A stretch of DNA of 64,000 nt from Artemia franciscana (taxonomy: Eukaryota; Arthropoda; Branchiopoda; Anostraca; Artemiidae). The position numbers and the translations under genes were made by a program. Positions 37,600-51,400 of the stretch are shown in pieces. The stretch lies in assembly GCF_032884065.1 (NCBI RefSeq), contig NW_027063679.1:310001-374000 (forward strand), written 5' to 3'. Below the pieces are notes generated by a model. It was given only the letters and a program-made list of their open reading frames with translations, was not told the origin of the DNA and ran no database searches. The stretch's first letter is position 1. The number at the start of each line of letters is the position of its first letter.

Positions 37600-38830
37600 T
37601 AATGTCTTAAGAATGATAAGAGGGGCCATAGTAGGCCAGATGGCCAGTCATAGTGCGGCACGGTGGCGTGAGTTGACAAGGTATATCATGGTGAGGGTGG
37701 CTTAGGAAAACACAAACAATTGAATTTAAAGCATGATTTTTAACAAGAAAATATCTGAAAAATGTCTTAGGAGTGATGAGTGAGCGGCAGAGGGTGCCAG
37801 AGCAGGAGTCATATTTTGTTATGGTTGCATGAATTTAAGAAAACACGAGCCAATAGATTTATAGCATATTTTTTATCTAGGAAATATCTTGAAAATATCT
37901 TAGGAATGATGAGGGTTGCCAGAGGGTTCCAGAGGATCAGTCATAGTGTGGCACGGTGGCGTGAATCGACATGATGCATCATGGAGTGTTGAGCTAGGAA
38001 AAAAACGAACCAATGGATTTAAAACAAATTTTTTTTTTTATCAAGAAAATATCTAGGAATCGTTAGGGGGTACCAGAGAGTGTCATAGTATGACACAGAG
38101 GCGTTAATTGACATAGCGTATCACGCTGAGGGTGGGTTGAAGAAAAAAAAATGAACCAATGGATTTAAAGCATGATTTTTTCATAAAATTATATGTAAAA
38201 TGTCTTAGGAATGATGAGGGGGAGCTAAAGGGTCATCCATAGTGTAATACGATGGCATGATTTGAGATAGTGTAACACGGAGAGGAGGGTTTGTGAAAAC
38301 TCGAACCGTTGGATTTAATACACGATTTTATCATGAAAATATCTAGAAAACATCTTAAAAATGATGAGAGGGTGCCAGAGGGTCATCCAAAGTGTGGCAC
38401 GGTGGTGTGAATTGAGATAGTGTAACACGTTTGGGTGGCTTGCAGAAAAACATGAACTAAAGGATTTGAAGCATGATTTTTGACTAAAAATATCTGGAGA
38501 ATGTCTTAGGAAGGACGAGGGGGTGCCAGATGGTGAGTCAGTGTGGCACGGTGGTGTAAACTGACATGGTGCATCACGTGTAGGGTGGCTTGCAAATTAC
38601 GAACCATTGGATTTAAAGCATTATTTTTTATCATGAATATATGTGGAAAATGTTTTAGGAATGGTGATGGGTACTAAAGGAAGCCAGAGGGCTCAGTCAT
38701 AGTGTGGCACGATGGCGTGAATTAAGATAGTGGATCACGTTGGGGTGTATTTGCATAAGCATTAATCATTAGATTTAAATCCTATTTTTATCTTGAAAAT
38801 ATCAGGCAAATGACTTAGGAATGATAGTAT
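37600..38830. repeat. Tandem array, about 150-bp unit, about eight copies
   Basis: The anchor agtgtggcacggtggcgtga recurs near 37651, 37805 (weak), 37943, 38085, 38236, 38391, 38541 and 38700. Units also share gaaccaatggatttaaagca, tgaaaatatct and ttaggaatgatgaggg. Copies are 75-90 percent alike by eye. Confidence 0.88.
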
Positions 38831-38884
38831 GTAAAATAAATGACTCTTAATATACAAATAACTCTTAATATGGTTTAAACTTGT

Positions 38885-39780
38885 TTCCAACACCCCCCCC
38901 CCATCTGGCATTTCTTGCTAGGGTGGGCTAGCCACATATTATCATGGTGGCGTGAATATGCAAAGACTTGGCTCGATGAAACGTAGCATCATCATTAAAA
39001 CCTCTCAGAAATAACCAAATGCAAAAACCTGTCTCTTTTTTTATTCGTTTGCATATTTAATTTTTTCAAAATGCGATTTTGTTAGTTTCAATATTAAATT
39101 AGCGGAATGTAACAGATAGGCGCATTCGGTAGTGCAATAGAAGCGAGGCATTTTCCTCAATGTGCGCTTAAATTTACCTCTAATAACAATCCTCCCCACC
39201 TGGAAGTGCTTGCTAGGGTGGGCTAGCCACATAATGTCACGGTGGCATATGCATAGCATTTGCTCATTGGAACGAGGTATTTTCATTAAAACCATTTAGA
39301 AAAAAATAATGAAAAAATATATCTTCTTTTGTTCGTTTCCATGTTTCATTTAAAAAAATACTATTTCGTTAGTATCAAGATTTAAATAGATGAAATGTAA
39401 CAGGCAGGGGCATCCGATAGTGCAATAGAAGCGAGGCGTTTTCACTAAGACTTCTCAGATATACCTCTTAATAAAGCTTAAATTTACCTCTAATAAAAGT
39501 CCCATTTCTCTAGAATTACTTTTTAGGGTGGGCTAGCCACATACTTTCACGGGGGTGTGAATATGCATGGCATTGGCTCAACGAAACCTCACATTTTCAT
39601 GCTTGTTTTGGTTCGTTTGAATGTTTCATTTTCAAATGAGATTTTGTTAGTATCAAGATTGTAATTATTGGAATGTAACAGACGGGCGCTTCCAATGGTG
39701 CAATAGAAGCAAGACATTTTCACTAAGATCTCTCAGAATTACCACAATACGGCTTCAATTTAACGCTAATAACAGCCCAT
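38885..39780. repeat. Tandem array, about 300-bp unit, three copies
   Basis: The anchor gggtgggctagccacata is at 38921, 39215 and 39525. Each unit also has tagtgcaatagaagcgaggc and attttgttagt. Unrelated in sequence to the arrays on either side. Confidence 0.88.
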
Positions 39781-39784
39781 GAAT

Positions 39785-41470
39785 TCCTTCTAAATATCAA
39801 ATTTCATTAAGATCCGATCACCAATCGTAAGATAAAAATACACCAAATTTTCCCGTTTTCCCCCTTCACCTCCCCATAATGTCACAGGATCTGGTCGGAA
39901 TATACAATTAGAGCTTTAAAGCACAAGATCCTTTTAAATATCAAATTTCATTAAGATCTGGTCACCCTTTCGTAAGTTACAAATACCTCAATTTTAAAAA
40001 TTACCCCCCCAACTCCACCAAAGAGAGCAGATCCGGTCCGGTTATGCAGTCCCGTATCTTAGACAAGTTTTTATTCTTTCCATCAAGTTTCATCCTGATC
40101 TCACCGCTTTAAGTATTTTCTAAGATTTCCGGTCCCCCAACTGCCCCCTCCCCAATTACGCTGGATCCGTTTGAGATTTAAAATAAGAGATCTGAGTTAC
40201 GAGGTTCTTCTAAATATGAAGTTTCATGAAGATCCGATCACTCCTTTGTAAGTTAAAAATACGTCATTTTTTAAATTTTTTCAGAATTACCCCACCCCCC
40301 CAATATAGCAGATCCGTTCCAATTATGTAAATAACGTATCTAAGACTTCTGCTTATTTTTCTCACCAAGTTTCATCCCGATCCCTCCAATCAAAGCGTTT
40401 TCCATGATTTTAGGTTCCCCCATCCCAAATTCCCCCCAATGTCACCAGATCCGGTCGGGATTTAAAATAAGAGCTTTGATACACGATATCCTTCTAAATA
40501 TCAAATTTCATTGAGATCCGATCACCCGTTCGTAAGTTAAAAATATCTCATTTTTTCTAATTTACAGAATTACCCCCCCCCCAAACTACCCCAAAGAGAA
40601 CGGGTCCTTTCCGGTTATGCCAATCATGTATCTAGGACTTGTGCTTATTTTTCCCACCAAGTTTCATCCCGATCCCTCCACTCTAAGCGTTTTCCAAGTT
40701 TTAGATTCCCCCTACCACCCCCCCCCCCCAATGTCACCAGATCCTGTCGGGATTTAAAATAAAAGCTCTTAAACACGATATCTCTCTAAAAATCAAATTT
40801 CATTGAGATCCGATCACCCATTCGTAAGTTAAAAATACCTAATTTTTTCTAATTTCTTAGTATTACCCCCAACTACCCCAAAGAGAGCGGATCCGTTCCG
40901 GTTATGTCAATAATGTATCTAGGACTTATGCTTATTTTCCCCACCAAGTTTCATTTCGATCCCTCCACTCTAAGCGTTTTCCGAGTTTTAGGTTTCCCCC
41001 TCCCATCCCCCCCAATTTCACCAGATCCAGTCCGGATTTAAAGTGAGAGCTCTGAGAAACGATATCCTTCTAAATATCAAATTTCATTGAGATCCGATCA
41101 CCCATTCGTAAGTTAAAAGTCCCGCATTTTTTCTAATTTTTCAGAATTAACCCCACCCCTAACTACCCCAAAGAGAGAGGATCCGTTCCGGTAATGTCAA
41201 TCATGTATCTAGGACTTGTGCTTATTTTTCCCACTAAGTTTCATCCCGATCCCTCCACTCTAAGTGTTTTCCAAGATTTTAGGTTTCCCCCTCCCAACTC
41301 CCCCCCCCAATGTCACCAGATCCGGTCGGAATTTAAAATAACAGCTCTGAGACACGATATCCTTCCAAACATCAAATTTCATTAAGATCTGATCAACTGT
41401 TCGTAAGTTAAAAATACTTCAATTTTTCTATTTTTTTCGAATTAACGGGCCCCCCACTCCCCCCAGATGG
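39785..41470. repeat. Tandem array, about 285-bp unit made of two related halves
   Basis: The anchor aaatatcaaatttcattgag recurs near 39793, 39933, 40211, 40495, 40791, 41073 and 41368: one 140-bp step, then steps of about 278-296. Inside each unit a second, similar motif (caagtttcatcccgatccc) lies about 140 bp on, so the monomer is a dimer of half-units. Runs of C separate the halves. A single inverted dispersed copy is at 56700-56990. Confidence 0.88.
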
Positions 41471-41650
41471 TCAAATCGGGAAAACAACTATTTTTAATTT
41501 AATCTGGTCTGGTCCCTGATAAGCCTGCCAAATTTCATCGTCCTAGCTTACCTGGAAGTGCCTAAAGTAGCAAAACCGGGACCGACAGAATTTGCGATTG
41601 CTATATGTCACTTGGTTAATACCAAGTGCCATAAAAAATTATAAACAAAT
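41471..41650. mobile_element. Terminal module of the 285-bp repeat with hairpin and A-rich tail
   Basis: After the last unit, a non-repeated segment (with another caaatttcatcgtcctag half-unit relative) ends in an 8-bp-stem hairpin at 41609-41628 and then an (AAATA)n-like tail. It may mark one end of a mobile element that carries the tandem array inside it. Confidence 0.5.
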
Positions 41651-42259
41651 AAATAAATAATAAAAAAAAAAAAAATCAAATTTACCATTATTTAGGAGTA
41701 AAATCATATTATTTATTTCTTTTCTAAATTTAAACCTAAGAAATGTTACCCTAAGAGCCCTGCATATTTAAATAATCGTATTAATCTTCATTGCTCATAT
41801 CGTATACATACTAATTTTCATTAATTTATAAAATCACCGAAAACAAGTAAAAAAAAGGTTTGAAACCCTTTGATGACTTTGATTAACTAAGCACTCGATC
41901 ATAATAGCGGAACACTTAGTCACTTTCTCAGTAATTAAGACTGTCTTCAACAGGAATTTCTGGCTAATCCAGCTCCTCTGCTTCAGATTTAGGTTCTGAT
42001 TCAGGTGACCGAGCCTGTTTCGAGGCCCCCCCCCACCCAAAAAAGAAAGTCCTGGTTACGACCCTAAGGATTATTTATAAATTCCTACCTCCAACCTCCC
42101 ATCGTCTCTCGCTTAGGTAATGCAATACGAATGCCCCTGACTTAAACAGGATAGCAGACTTTTCAATTTCCCTTCTAATGAAAATCCAAAATTATCCAAG
42201 GGGAAAGACAACTTTCCCCTTGGGGAAAGTTCCCCCCCTAATATTTCCCCCTAATATTT

Positions 42260-42720
42260 CCAGTAAATGGCTTCTCACATTCTTTAAGAAAGACAACTGA
42301 AATTAAAGAAAAATCCATAAATAGACACCCTCATTTAAATAGAGGTACTGGAGATATTCCTATGAACCCAATTTACAATAACTTAAAATTATAAATTAAA
42401 ATAAACTTTTTCTTCAGTTTAAATTGAGATCATCTTACCTCATTTTTAATGAAAATTAGGTCAGTACACAAGCTAATCACTAAGCAGAGAATTCTTGCCT
42501 AATCTAATTGATGAATAGTCTTTCATTTATTCTGGCTCGGTTTTCTGATTTATTTGATTCAGTCTTTCTTCTGCTTAGTTAGAGCTTAGGTATATCACAA
42601 GGTTAGTTTCCTTCTTTTTTTTGCGTACTGAAGACGACTGGGCAGAAGTGCCAGACAAAATATCTGCCTCTATCATTTTCGCTGGCTGACATTACCCTCA
42701 TTTTTCTCGGCTATTTGATT
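42260..42720 (+). mobile_element. Penelope-like element 3' fragment
   Basis: The frame HPHLNRGTGDIPMNPIYNNL matches the C-terminal motif at 2755-2815. It is followed, as there, by a gaagacgactggg-type 3' UTR stretch near 42625. No GIY-YIG core is seen upstream. Confidence 0.55.
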
Positions 42721-43800
42721 TCATTATATTTTTGTTCTTGTTTGTCATATGTGAATCCTGCTTGTAGCCCTTTCTGACTTTAACAGTTCAAAGAACTAAT
42801 GTAATTTTATTTCAACTAATAGTTCACCATTTTAAAATTATAATTACCGGTACTGCATATACACTTTATCGTTCTGATAACAAGAGACCCTTAATCGGAA
42901 AGACGGCCTTTAAAACCAGGGAACACAGACACAAAATAAAATCATTTTCAATTTTTCTGCAAGCCTCTTCGCGCTTTTGTGCTCTAAAACTTACAAGGCG
43001 TCGTAAAATATGAAAATACGTAAATTACCGTTAAAATAGGTAAAACGCGTAAATTCCATAAATTACGTAAAATAGATAAAATAGCAATTTTACGGGGATT
43101 CGTAAAATACCCAATTTTACTAGTTGAGTAGTTTTAACACTAATTGAGTAGATTTAAAATAAACAACGGAGTTTTAAAGTAATATATATTCTCCAATTCA
43201 ATGCTGAACAATAACTAAGTCAGTAACCAATTTGTATAATGAACAGAAATATATGCTACTTTTGACACAAAAATAATACTTTTAATTTTGCTCAGAGCAG
43301 GAACAAGCTGTTGGCATTGAACCAATCATTTTCTTGAATATGGATCAGAAAGTAAGACTGAAAACTGAAGTGAATAATAATTTTCCTTTTACTTTAAATT
43401 TTTTATTTATTTTATACATTTCCTTTATCTCACAATATAGCTTTCAGTAAAAAAAAGAAGCTTGATGGATGATGGCATAAATACGCATTTATTTCCGTAT
43501 TCTTTACCTAAAACGAGTCTGATTTATAGGGATGGGATCTTTAATGTCGAGGATCTAAAAGAAAATAATTAATGACAAGGTTTTCCCAAATCTTAATATC
43601 AGAATTACTATCACAGTTTCGATAAATGTGTTTATAAAGTCCCAATTGATGTGAACAAGTAATTTCTCAGACCATATTGGATATTCGTGGCAAAACCAAA
43701 AATAGAAATAAAAAAAGAGACGAGGATTACCACACTCAGTGCAGAATATAAATAAAATAATAAATATCATTTTATATAAAACTTGTTTCCAAATTGGATG
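42720..43800. other. AT-rich intronic DNA with gtaaaat-type short repeats
   Basis: Between 42985 and 43125 many cgtaaat/gtaaaat words recur in both orientations. Otherwise nothing recognised. Confidence 0.4.
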
Positions 43801-44050
43801 AAAAGTAGAAAATAGTTTTTTTCTCGAGAATCTATGAATTTAAGTAAAAACAAAACGCGCAAAGCCGATTGGGCTTTATGGTACATAGATATAAATCGAT
43901 CTAAGTTATAAATGACTGAATAAAAAAAGTCGATGGGCTCAAGAGAAAATGAACAAAGGTCAACTTAGTTAAGGCTAAATCCTTTCAGCTCCCTCCTTTT
44001 CACTTATATTCATAGATTCTCGAGACGAAAAATTCTACCTTTTAGGCCTT
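43800..44050. mobile_element. MITE-like element with about 45-bp inverted repeats
   Basis: The sequence ctcgagaatctatgaattta near 43823 recurs inverted near 44007-44032 with one or two mismatches, and weaker similarity extends outward to aaaagtagaa/ttctacctttt. About 250 bp, noncoding. Target duplication unclear. Confidence 0.7.
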
Positions 44051-44950
44051 TTGAGAACGAGTAGAAAAAAAATATATATATTTATTATTTTCGGCTTTTT
44101 GGTCTTCTCTAATCACAAAAACTTACGATTCGAAGGTTCAAAAGATATCTAAGGTTCACACCTAAGTTACCACGGCCAGAAGCAATTCTTACCGATGCGC
44201 AAAGAAGTCTTGCATAATAGTGTTTGTTTTGTACTTTTTGCTGTGACCAATCACCCATTTATATTGTTTTATTTATGCAAAGGAAAGTGTATTTTGATGT
44301 TGTATTGTCGCACTGTCATCGGAAGTGCATATACTGATCAAATTTGGAGGTAACTAAATATTTGGAAGTAGTAACAAATAAAATACAGATAAAAGTTAAT
44401 ATGTCTATAAGGAAAACCTTGAAAAATATATACTAGCATAAAGAAGGCCTGTTCCAAGCAACGGGGGATGGGCAACTGAATGAGCGCTACTTAGAAAGGT
44501 GAACTTTTTTATTTCAGCTTGTTTTAAAGGTTTGTATTTTTATTCTGTGCTGTAGACCATTATCTATATTTTAATTTTTACTGGGATTGTTGACAAAGGT
44601 TACACAAAAATATACATATTGGGAATGGTTCACAGAAACAGAGAGACTAAAAGTTAGATCCGCGTTCTTTTGAATAAGTATCAAATTCCAGATCCTCGTG
44701 AGGCTGTGGCAGGAAAGGAAACTAATGCTAGAAAAGGTGCCTTTGAGCCCCTTTATGATTTCCTGCCGTTGTACGTCATATATGAGCTATGAATGTATAT
44801 AATAAATGTAATCTAATCGTTTAATCTTGAAATATTGTTTTTCGCCTTTTTCTTTTTTCTTTTTATTTTTCTTCTTTATACTCCGCCATGTTGTTTTTCT
44901 GATGGTGGGCTAAAATAAACTATATATATACATGGTAAAGATGAATTCTA
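44050..44950. other. AT-rich intronic DNA
   Basis: No recognised feature. Confidence 0.35.
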
Positions 44951-44954
44951 TAAT

Positions 44955-45639
<685 letters not shown>

Positions 45640-47505
45640 CGAAAGAGAAATCACCAATGCAACAGCACAAACACATAAAAAAAAAAAGAAAAAAAAAGAA
45701 GAGACAGAAGGAGAAAAGGAAGACTGTTTTCCTAAATTAGTGATTAATATAGACCAGCACTTGAATGAGCCCTTAACCCTACTCATCCATACAATCACAT
45801 AGGTGAAACAGCATAGCCATACACAATCAACCATAAAGAATAATCCATGGACATGCAGTCATGTCGTCAATAAGTATAAGTCGTCATTTACCAAACAATA
45901 AAAAAAGTAAAGACAAATAATTCAGAGGTAACAACCCAACACAAGGGCTCATCGGGAGAATACACTTGCCTATAGGGTTTAGGCACTTTAAATTCTCTAC
46001 CCAGTCAAGTGTTGGGCCTATCACAGAATACCTATGGTATCCCCGTATAAGGTATCACCCCCAAAATACATGCCTATAAAAAAACAGCAAATGTAGAACA
46101 ACCAAGTAACACCAAAACAAGCTTATCCTGTTAATATATTCCTCTGTTTAGCAACAGTAGGTAAACTAAATGTAATAAATTTTACCAATTCATAAATATT
46201 AACTCTTTGCAAAAAACCTGAATAAACTAAAACAATTACAGATTCAGTATCATGTGGCTATTTTTGAAAAATCCGCTCTTTTAGATACACAATTCACAAA
46301 ATAGATGGCACTGCATCAACTTTTTGCGAACCTACAAAATTAACCAAAATTAGTATTTCCAGAGTATTTCCCTAAGTATTTCCAGATAATTCTTTTGGTA
46401 TTTATTTAAAAGTTTTTTATAATGAAAACTAAATTTTTTAAATTGCCAAGTTAATTTGTTTGTAGAAAAACCTCTTAATATCAATTTTTGGCTTAAGTTT
46501 TTACATCTATTTTTAAAATCAATATAATTACAACAAATCCTTGCATAACGAAGTAACTGTGAGAAAAACGCCGAATATGTGATATTTGAGTGTATATTAC
46601 TTTCAGTGAATGGGAAATTAATCACTTCAAAATCGAAATCATCCGTTTTATTATACATTTAAAAACTTAATTTATTATTATCAGAAATATTAATATTTAA
46701 ATCTAAGAAATGATCTTCAAGACCAGCGCCATGACTAGGTTCAAGAGTAAGCTCTGACGGATATATATTTTTAGAAATATCAATGAAATACTTACAATTT
46801 AAGACCAAAATATCATCTAAATATCTTTTATTATTTGACAAAACATGTTTTAAATTATTTGGATTATTCTTATCCATCATATAATTATATTCTAGTTGAC
46901 TTAAAAACAAGTAAGCTATAAATGGGCTGGCATTCCCCCCCCCCCCCCATGGGAATTCCCACGATTTGCTTGTACAAATTATCATCAAATCTTATATAAG
47001 TATTATATAAAAAAAAATTCTAATAAATCAAAAATCATATCTAAGCTGTAACATCTCGAGTTAACTGTAGTCTTAAAGCAATTTGTCTATATAGCTTTTT
47101 TATTATAAGGGTCTATTTTTAAGAACCTCTTACTAGATAAGAGGAAAGATTTCTTGATAACCGTTTTTAAATGATCTAACACTACATTAAGTGATAAATT
47201 AGTATACATTGTTGCAAAATCGAAAGACTCAATTCTTTCAGCTGAAACCATTGTAAAAGAATCTATCACCTGCAGTGAATTATTAACACTCCAATATGGG
47301 TTAAAATTCGAGAATTTTTTAATACCAGAACAACAGATTTTAAGTTTTTTTTATAATTTCCTTTAAAATTAAAGAGAGGTCAGTAGCAGCAATGCGGGTT
47401 GGACATTTAGCTGCTCCAGCAATAAACCGCGGTTTAGGGGGATTCTTATGAAATTTTACAGTCCAATATAGGAAAGGGAACTTTTTATCATTGTCATTTA
47501 TTTTA
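45640..47505 (-). mobile_element. Penelope-like reverse transcriptase element, degenerate
   Basis: Minus-strand pieces in order: [20 protein letters not shown] with AGAAKCPTR (about 47470-47370); SFDFATMYTNLSLNVVLDHL (47269-47087, the motif with the first catalytic Asp); FPWGGGGNASPFIAYLFLSQ and NKRYLDDILVLN (46988-46659, the YxDD motif); VYNKTDDFDF, SNITYSAFFSQLLRYARICC and LILRGFSTNKL (46658-46350); then a decayed GVTWLFYICCFFIGMYFGGD region inside the 3' arm (46237-45640). This fits the YLDD-type reverse transcriptase group annotated as Penelope-like in animals. A G/C-run frame disturbance near 46930 and several stops make it inactive. Both ends abut (TA)n. Confidence 0.82.
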
Positions 47506-47637
<132 letters not shown>

Positions 47638-47639
47638 TT

Positions 47640-48430
47640 CTTTGCATTACTTTTCTTTTCTTTGCATTGTTACAATTTTTGTAGATATGCAAAAACATGA
47701 TTTTGGTCTGAGCATGAATACCTACAATTTACAGAAGCATATTATTTGCTTATAGAGATTTAAAAATGGGACAAATCCGAAGATGTATTTAAAATGGCCT
47801 TAAGAACTTAAAATGATATAAACCTTTAACCTACAAAACTCTCCGCAACTATTTTTTAAATGAAGAAATTTACCAGGCTTATTTTTGATTTTTGAATCTC
47901 TTACTCAAAATTCAATAACAATTTTTCCCGACAATGTTCGTTTGTTGGGGAAATATTCTAGCAGTTCTTCGTTATAACTACCATTAGCTCACTGAATATT
48001 AGTGAGTAAAACTTATGGCTCCCAGAGTTTTTTCTGTCCACACGAATGGAAAACAGGTTTATATTCTTTTGTGTCATATTGGTTCGAGACAGCAGGGACC
48101 CTGTACTGAAAATATTGCGCATTTTCATTTTTTTTTGACAATGTTATAGAAGATGAGACCTACTTATATCTCAAAGTGATTGTTAAAAGTGATCAAAGAC
48201 TTTGAAGCCTAATTGGAATAAAGCCAAGACAGATAGTCTCTGTGAGAGGCAAAGCTGGCGTAGCTTTTTCAGAGTTGTATAAAAAATGATTATTCTTCAC
48301 TTCTTCATAACCGTCTGTTACCATAGGGCAGAAACAAAGTAGGGAAGTATTCCTCTCGTGTCCATGAATGTTTTAGCGCTTAATTCTGCGTTCCTAAAAA
48401 CTCATGGATTTTTTGAAACAAAAAGTAAGA
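47640..48430. other. AT-rich intronic DNA
   Basis: No recognised feature. Confidence 0.35.
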
Positions 48431-48435
48431 CATAC

Positions 48436-48498
48436 CTTCCTGACCTGATATTGAAGAGTAACTGGGAAATGTAGTGATATCACAACTCCCTTGCAGCT
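48436..48498 (-). CDS. Candidate 63-nt symmetric cassette exon of the BTB-ZF gene
   Basis: Minus strand: an acceptor attttttag (AG at 48500-48499), 63 nt, then a donor GAAG|GTATGT. Both borders are phase 1, like the BTB donor and zinc-finger acceptor, and the insert is open (LQGSCDITTFPSYSSISGQE). Splice sites are strong, but the peptide is short and unrecognised. Confidence 0.35.
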
Positions 48499-51400
48499 CT
48501 AAAAAATGAATATTAATTAATTAAACTAAGTCATGATCTTATTTTAAAGCAAATAAAAGACTGCTTTGTTTAATGTATTAATCAGATGACAAATAGAAGA
48601 CAAATGGTCAAAGAAAAAAAAAATTCTGGGCGACAGGAATAAACGACTAGTTTTTCAACCTTTCGTATTGAAAGTGTAAGTCTTTGAATTTCTTTCTAAG
48701 AATATGTACGTAACAGTTTGCCTCATTATTTTTTAATGGCAATCTTTACTATACTCCACTCGAGTTTTGCATTTTATCCCGCTAAACAGGTTGTCTCTTC
48801 GGACTTGGCAAATAAATACTATCCAAAAAAGAGTAATACCAAACTACACACAGAGGCAAGGAGGGGAGGGGCTTAATTCCCTATAAATATGATTTTGGAG
48901 TCCCTCCCGAGATGATATTTCGAAATCTTAGTTTAGCATGCTAAAACTTCAATATACTTTGATTTTCCTTGCAAAAACCTCCTATATTAATCTCAAAATT
49001 ACGACCTAAAATTAAGATACGTGGGGGGAGGCTTTTATGTCATCCAGAGCATCCCCCTATGCCAATCGATCGAAAGATCCCCTAGATAATAATATTTATA
49101 GAATATTTGGCTGTAAATAAAAAGAAAACTTTAATGCAGGTTCGTTCATTAAGTCAGAGCTCGAGCCTTTTATTCAATATTTCTCCCATTTACCATGATT
49201 CGATAGGACTGAAAATTTTCACACAGTTTCATTAAAGATAACTATGCACGATTCAGTTACAGCCATTTATATTATTTTTATGCAACACTTTTTATACAGG
49301 CTAACACTCTATTTACAAGCTACTGCATTGGCTCTGATTATCTGTTTTCGCCAATGAAATGACCACATTTTCTTTCAAGGAGATAATGGCGGGTTTCATT
49401 CTATCACAAAGCAATTTATTGAGCAAAAAGTGTTGGAGTTGAATAGCTGAAGGTCTTGAAATTCCACAGAAAAACAGTAAATCTGTACAAAATATTCTTT
49501 TACTAAAAACGATTAAAACTAAAAACAAGGGATATTCATTACATAAAAACTCGCTAGCACTTCTAATAATCATTGTAATGTGGTATTAATGTCCGTAATG
49601 AAGGAATAAGTATCACAAAATGTGTTAAAATGCTGCACAATATGTGATAGTCACCCACTCTTTTGTTTTTAGCAATAAAAAAGTCTTAACTTTTTCGGGT
49701 TTTTCGATTTTTTTTTTTTAGTGTATTCGAAGATAAATACGTTTATCTTTTAATTCTTGGTCATATAGCAACCATATGAAAAGTTATTAGTAATTATTTA
49801 TTAGAGCATGGTAGTAAGCTCCTTAGTTCTACAGGCTCTAGAATCAATTAAAGTTCCCTTCAAGTTTTTTGTCGTAGCAGCTGAAATTTATGCACCCTAA
49901 CCCATATATTTCCAACAACAGTGTGCAGTTGACAATCAGTGGCACCAATTGGAGGAGGTGGTAGATTTTTTGCTCCCCCTTGCCGCTAAATTAAACAAAT
50001 CCCTTTTTCGGTATTCGCATCGAAAATACCCTCTTTTGGTATTTTAACAGGAAAAAATCGAAAACAAAGAATTTTCCCCCTCCTAGGTTTTGAAAGATAC
50101 ATCTTCCCCATTTTCGTGAATTGGCGCCGCTGAGACAATTATTCTACATTCAAGTATTTCATTAAGGGACCCGCAGTGCACACAAAACATCGACCCTTTA
50201 AGGTTTGAAAATACACTAAACATACATCAAAAACTAGAAGCACTTGTGAAACTCTGGCTAAAACAGCCTCCCCCCTTCCCCTAGAAAAAATCATGGATTA
50301 TGTCAAACCTAAGACTCACTCAAAGTTTTGTCTCAAAAACTCAATCAAAGTTCGGTGCTTTAAGCATCGTTTAATCTATTTTTATTGAAATTTGCTTCAG
50401 AAGACTAGATATATTCCGTAGAGCCTTGTACCACGTGTTAGGACTTACATAATGTATCGGTCTTCATCGCACAATAGCACATTTTCTAAAGATTAAAATA
50501 GCTATTCGGCTACTCCAGTTTATATGTCTACAACTTAGCTGAAAATTTGACGTGAATTTCACGTTAAAAGACAGCTTGTTTTTGTCTTGAAAAGGAATCG
50601 CGTTTCCGAATTTGTTTTGCAACACGCAAAGGGCTTACCTTCATTTTTAAGTCCTAAAAAACACCAAATGACAAAAGTTAACTCAAAAATTCAACTTCTT
50701 CTTTTTCAATTTTCACCATACAAAAAATTACTTTACTCTGCTTTAGTCTGAAATAATCACCAGATTCTGAATAAGTGTTTTAACTGACTTTTAAATTAGA
50801 AACAAAGGTGTCACAAGCACAAGCACACATTTGTTAAGTGTGTAAATTTGTTAACTGTCACAGTTAACGAGTGTTTATTCTAAACTTCTACTTCAACTTG
50901 ATCGTGGAATGAGCAGATATTCTCTCTTCACACAATCATAGGCCCATATCTCCCCCGTAAGGCCCATTGGCTAGAAGGAACATGGGAGTAAACATGAACA
51001 AAGTGAAAAAAAATAAATACTTCAATAATCCGATTTATTAACGTGCACCGTGAGCAAACGTCACTTCCTGGGAAACCAAAGATTTATGAACTTTCCAAGC
51101 TAAATGTCCTCTATTTTTAAGTTTATTTTATTTTTATTAAAAGTTTGCACATTTAATTGGAACTTTGCATTAATTTTAACTATTACTGCTGTGCGGTTAG
51201 CCTAACGTGCATATTTGTCACTTTTATCACAGATGGAAGCTATATGTCTCAGACCTTGACACTTATAACTAGGACATGACCGATATTATCGGGCCAATAT
51301 GGGGGGGGGGGCGTGTCATTTTCAGCTGACTCTCTATTTCACAGTTTCACAATCCAATTGATTGGTTTGAACTGTTAGTGAGCGAGTCATCTCTTCCACT

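Noticed and set aside
41194..41385. 63-codon frame also seen inverted at 56794-57012
   Set aside because: It is the translation of the 285-bp repeat unit; the shared peptide reflects repeated DNA, not a gene.
42840..42950. GIY-YIG-like peptide (LIGKTAFKTREHRHK)
   Set aside because: Weak motif, located after the Penelope C-terminal motif rather than before it; may be chance.
49313..49573. 86-codon minus-strand frame
   Set aside because: No domain, no splice borders of quality and no repeat relation; not supportable as a gene.
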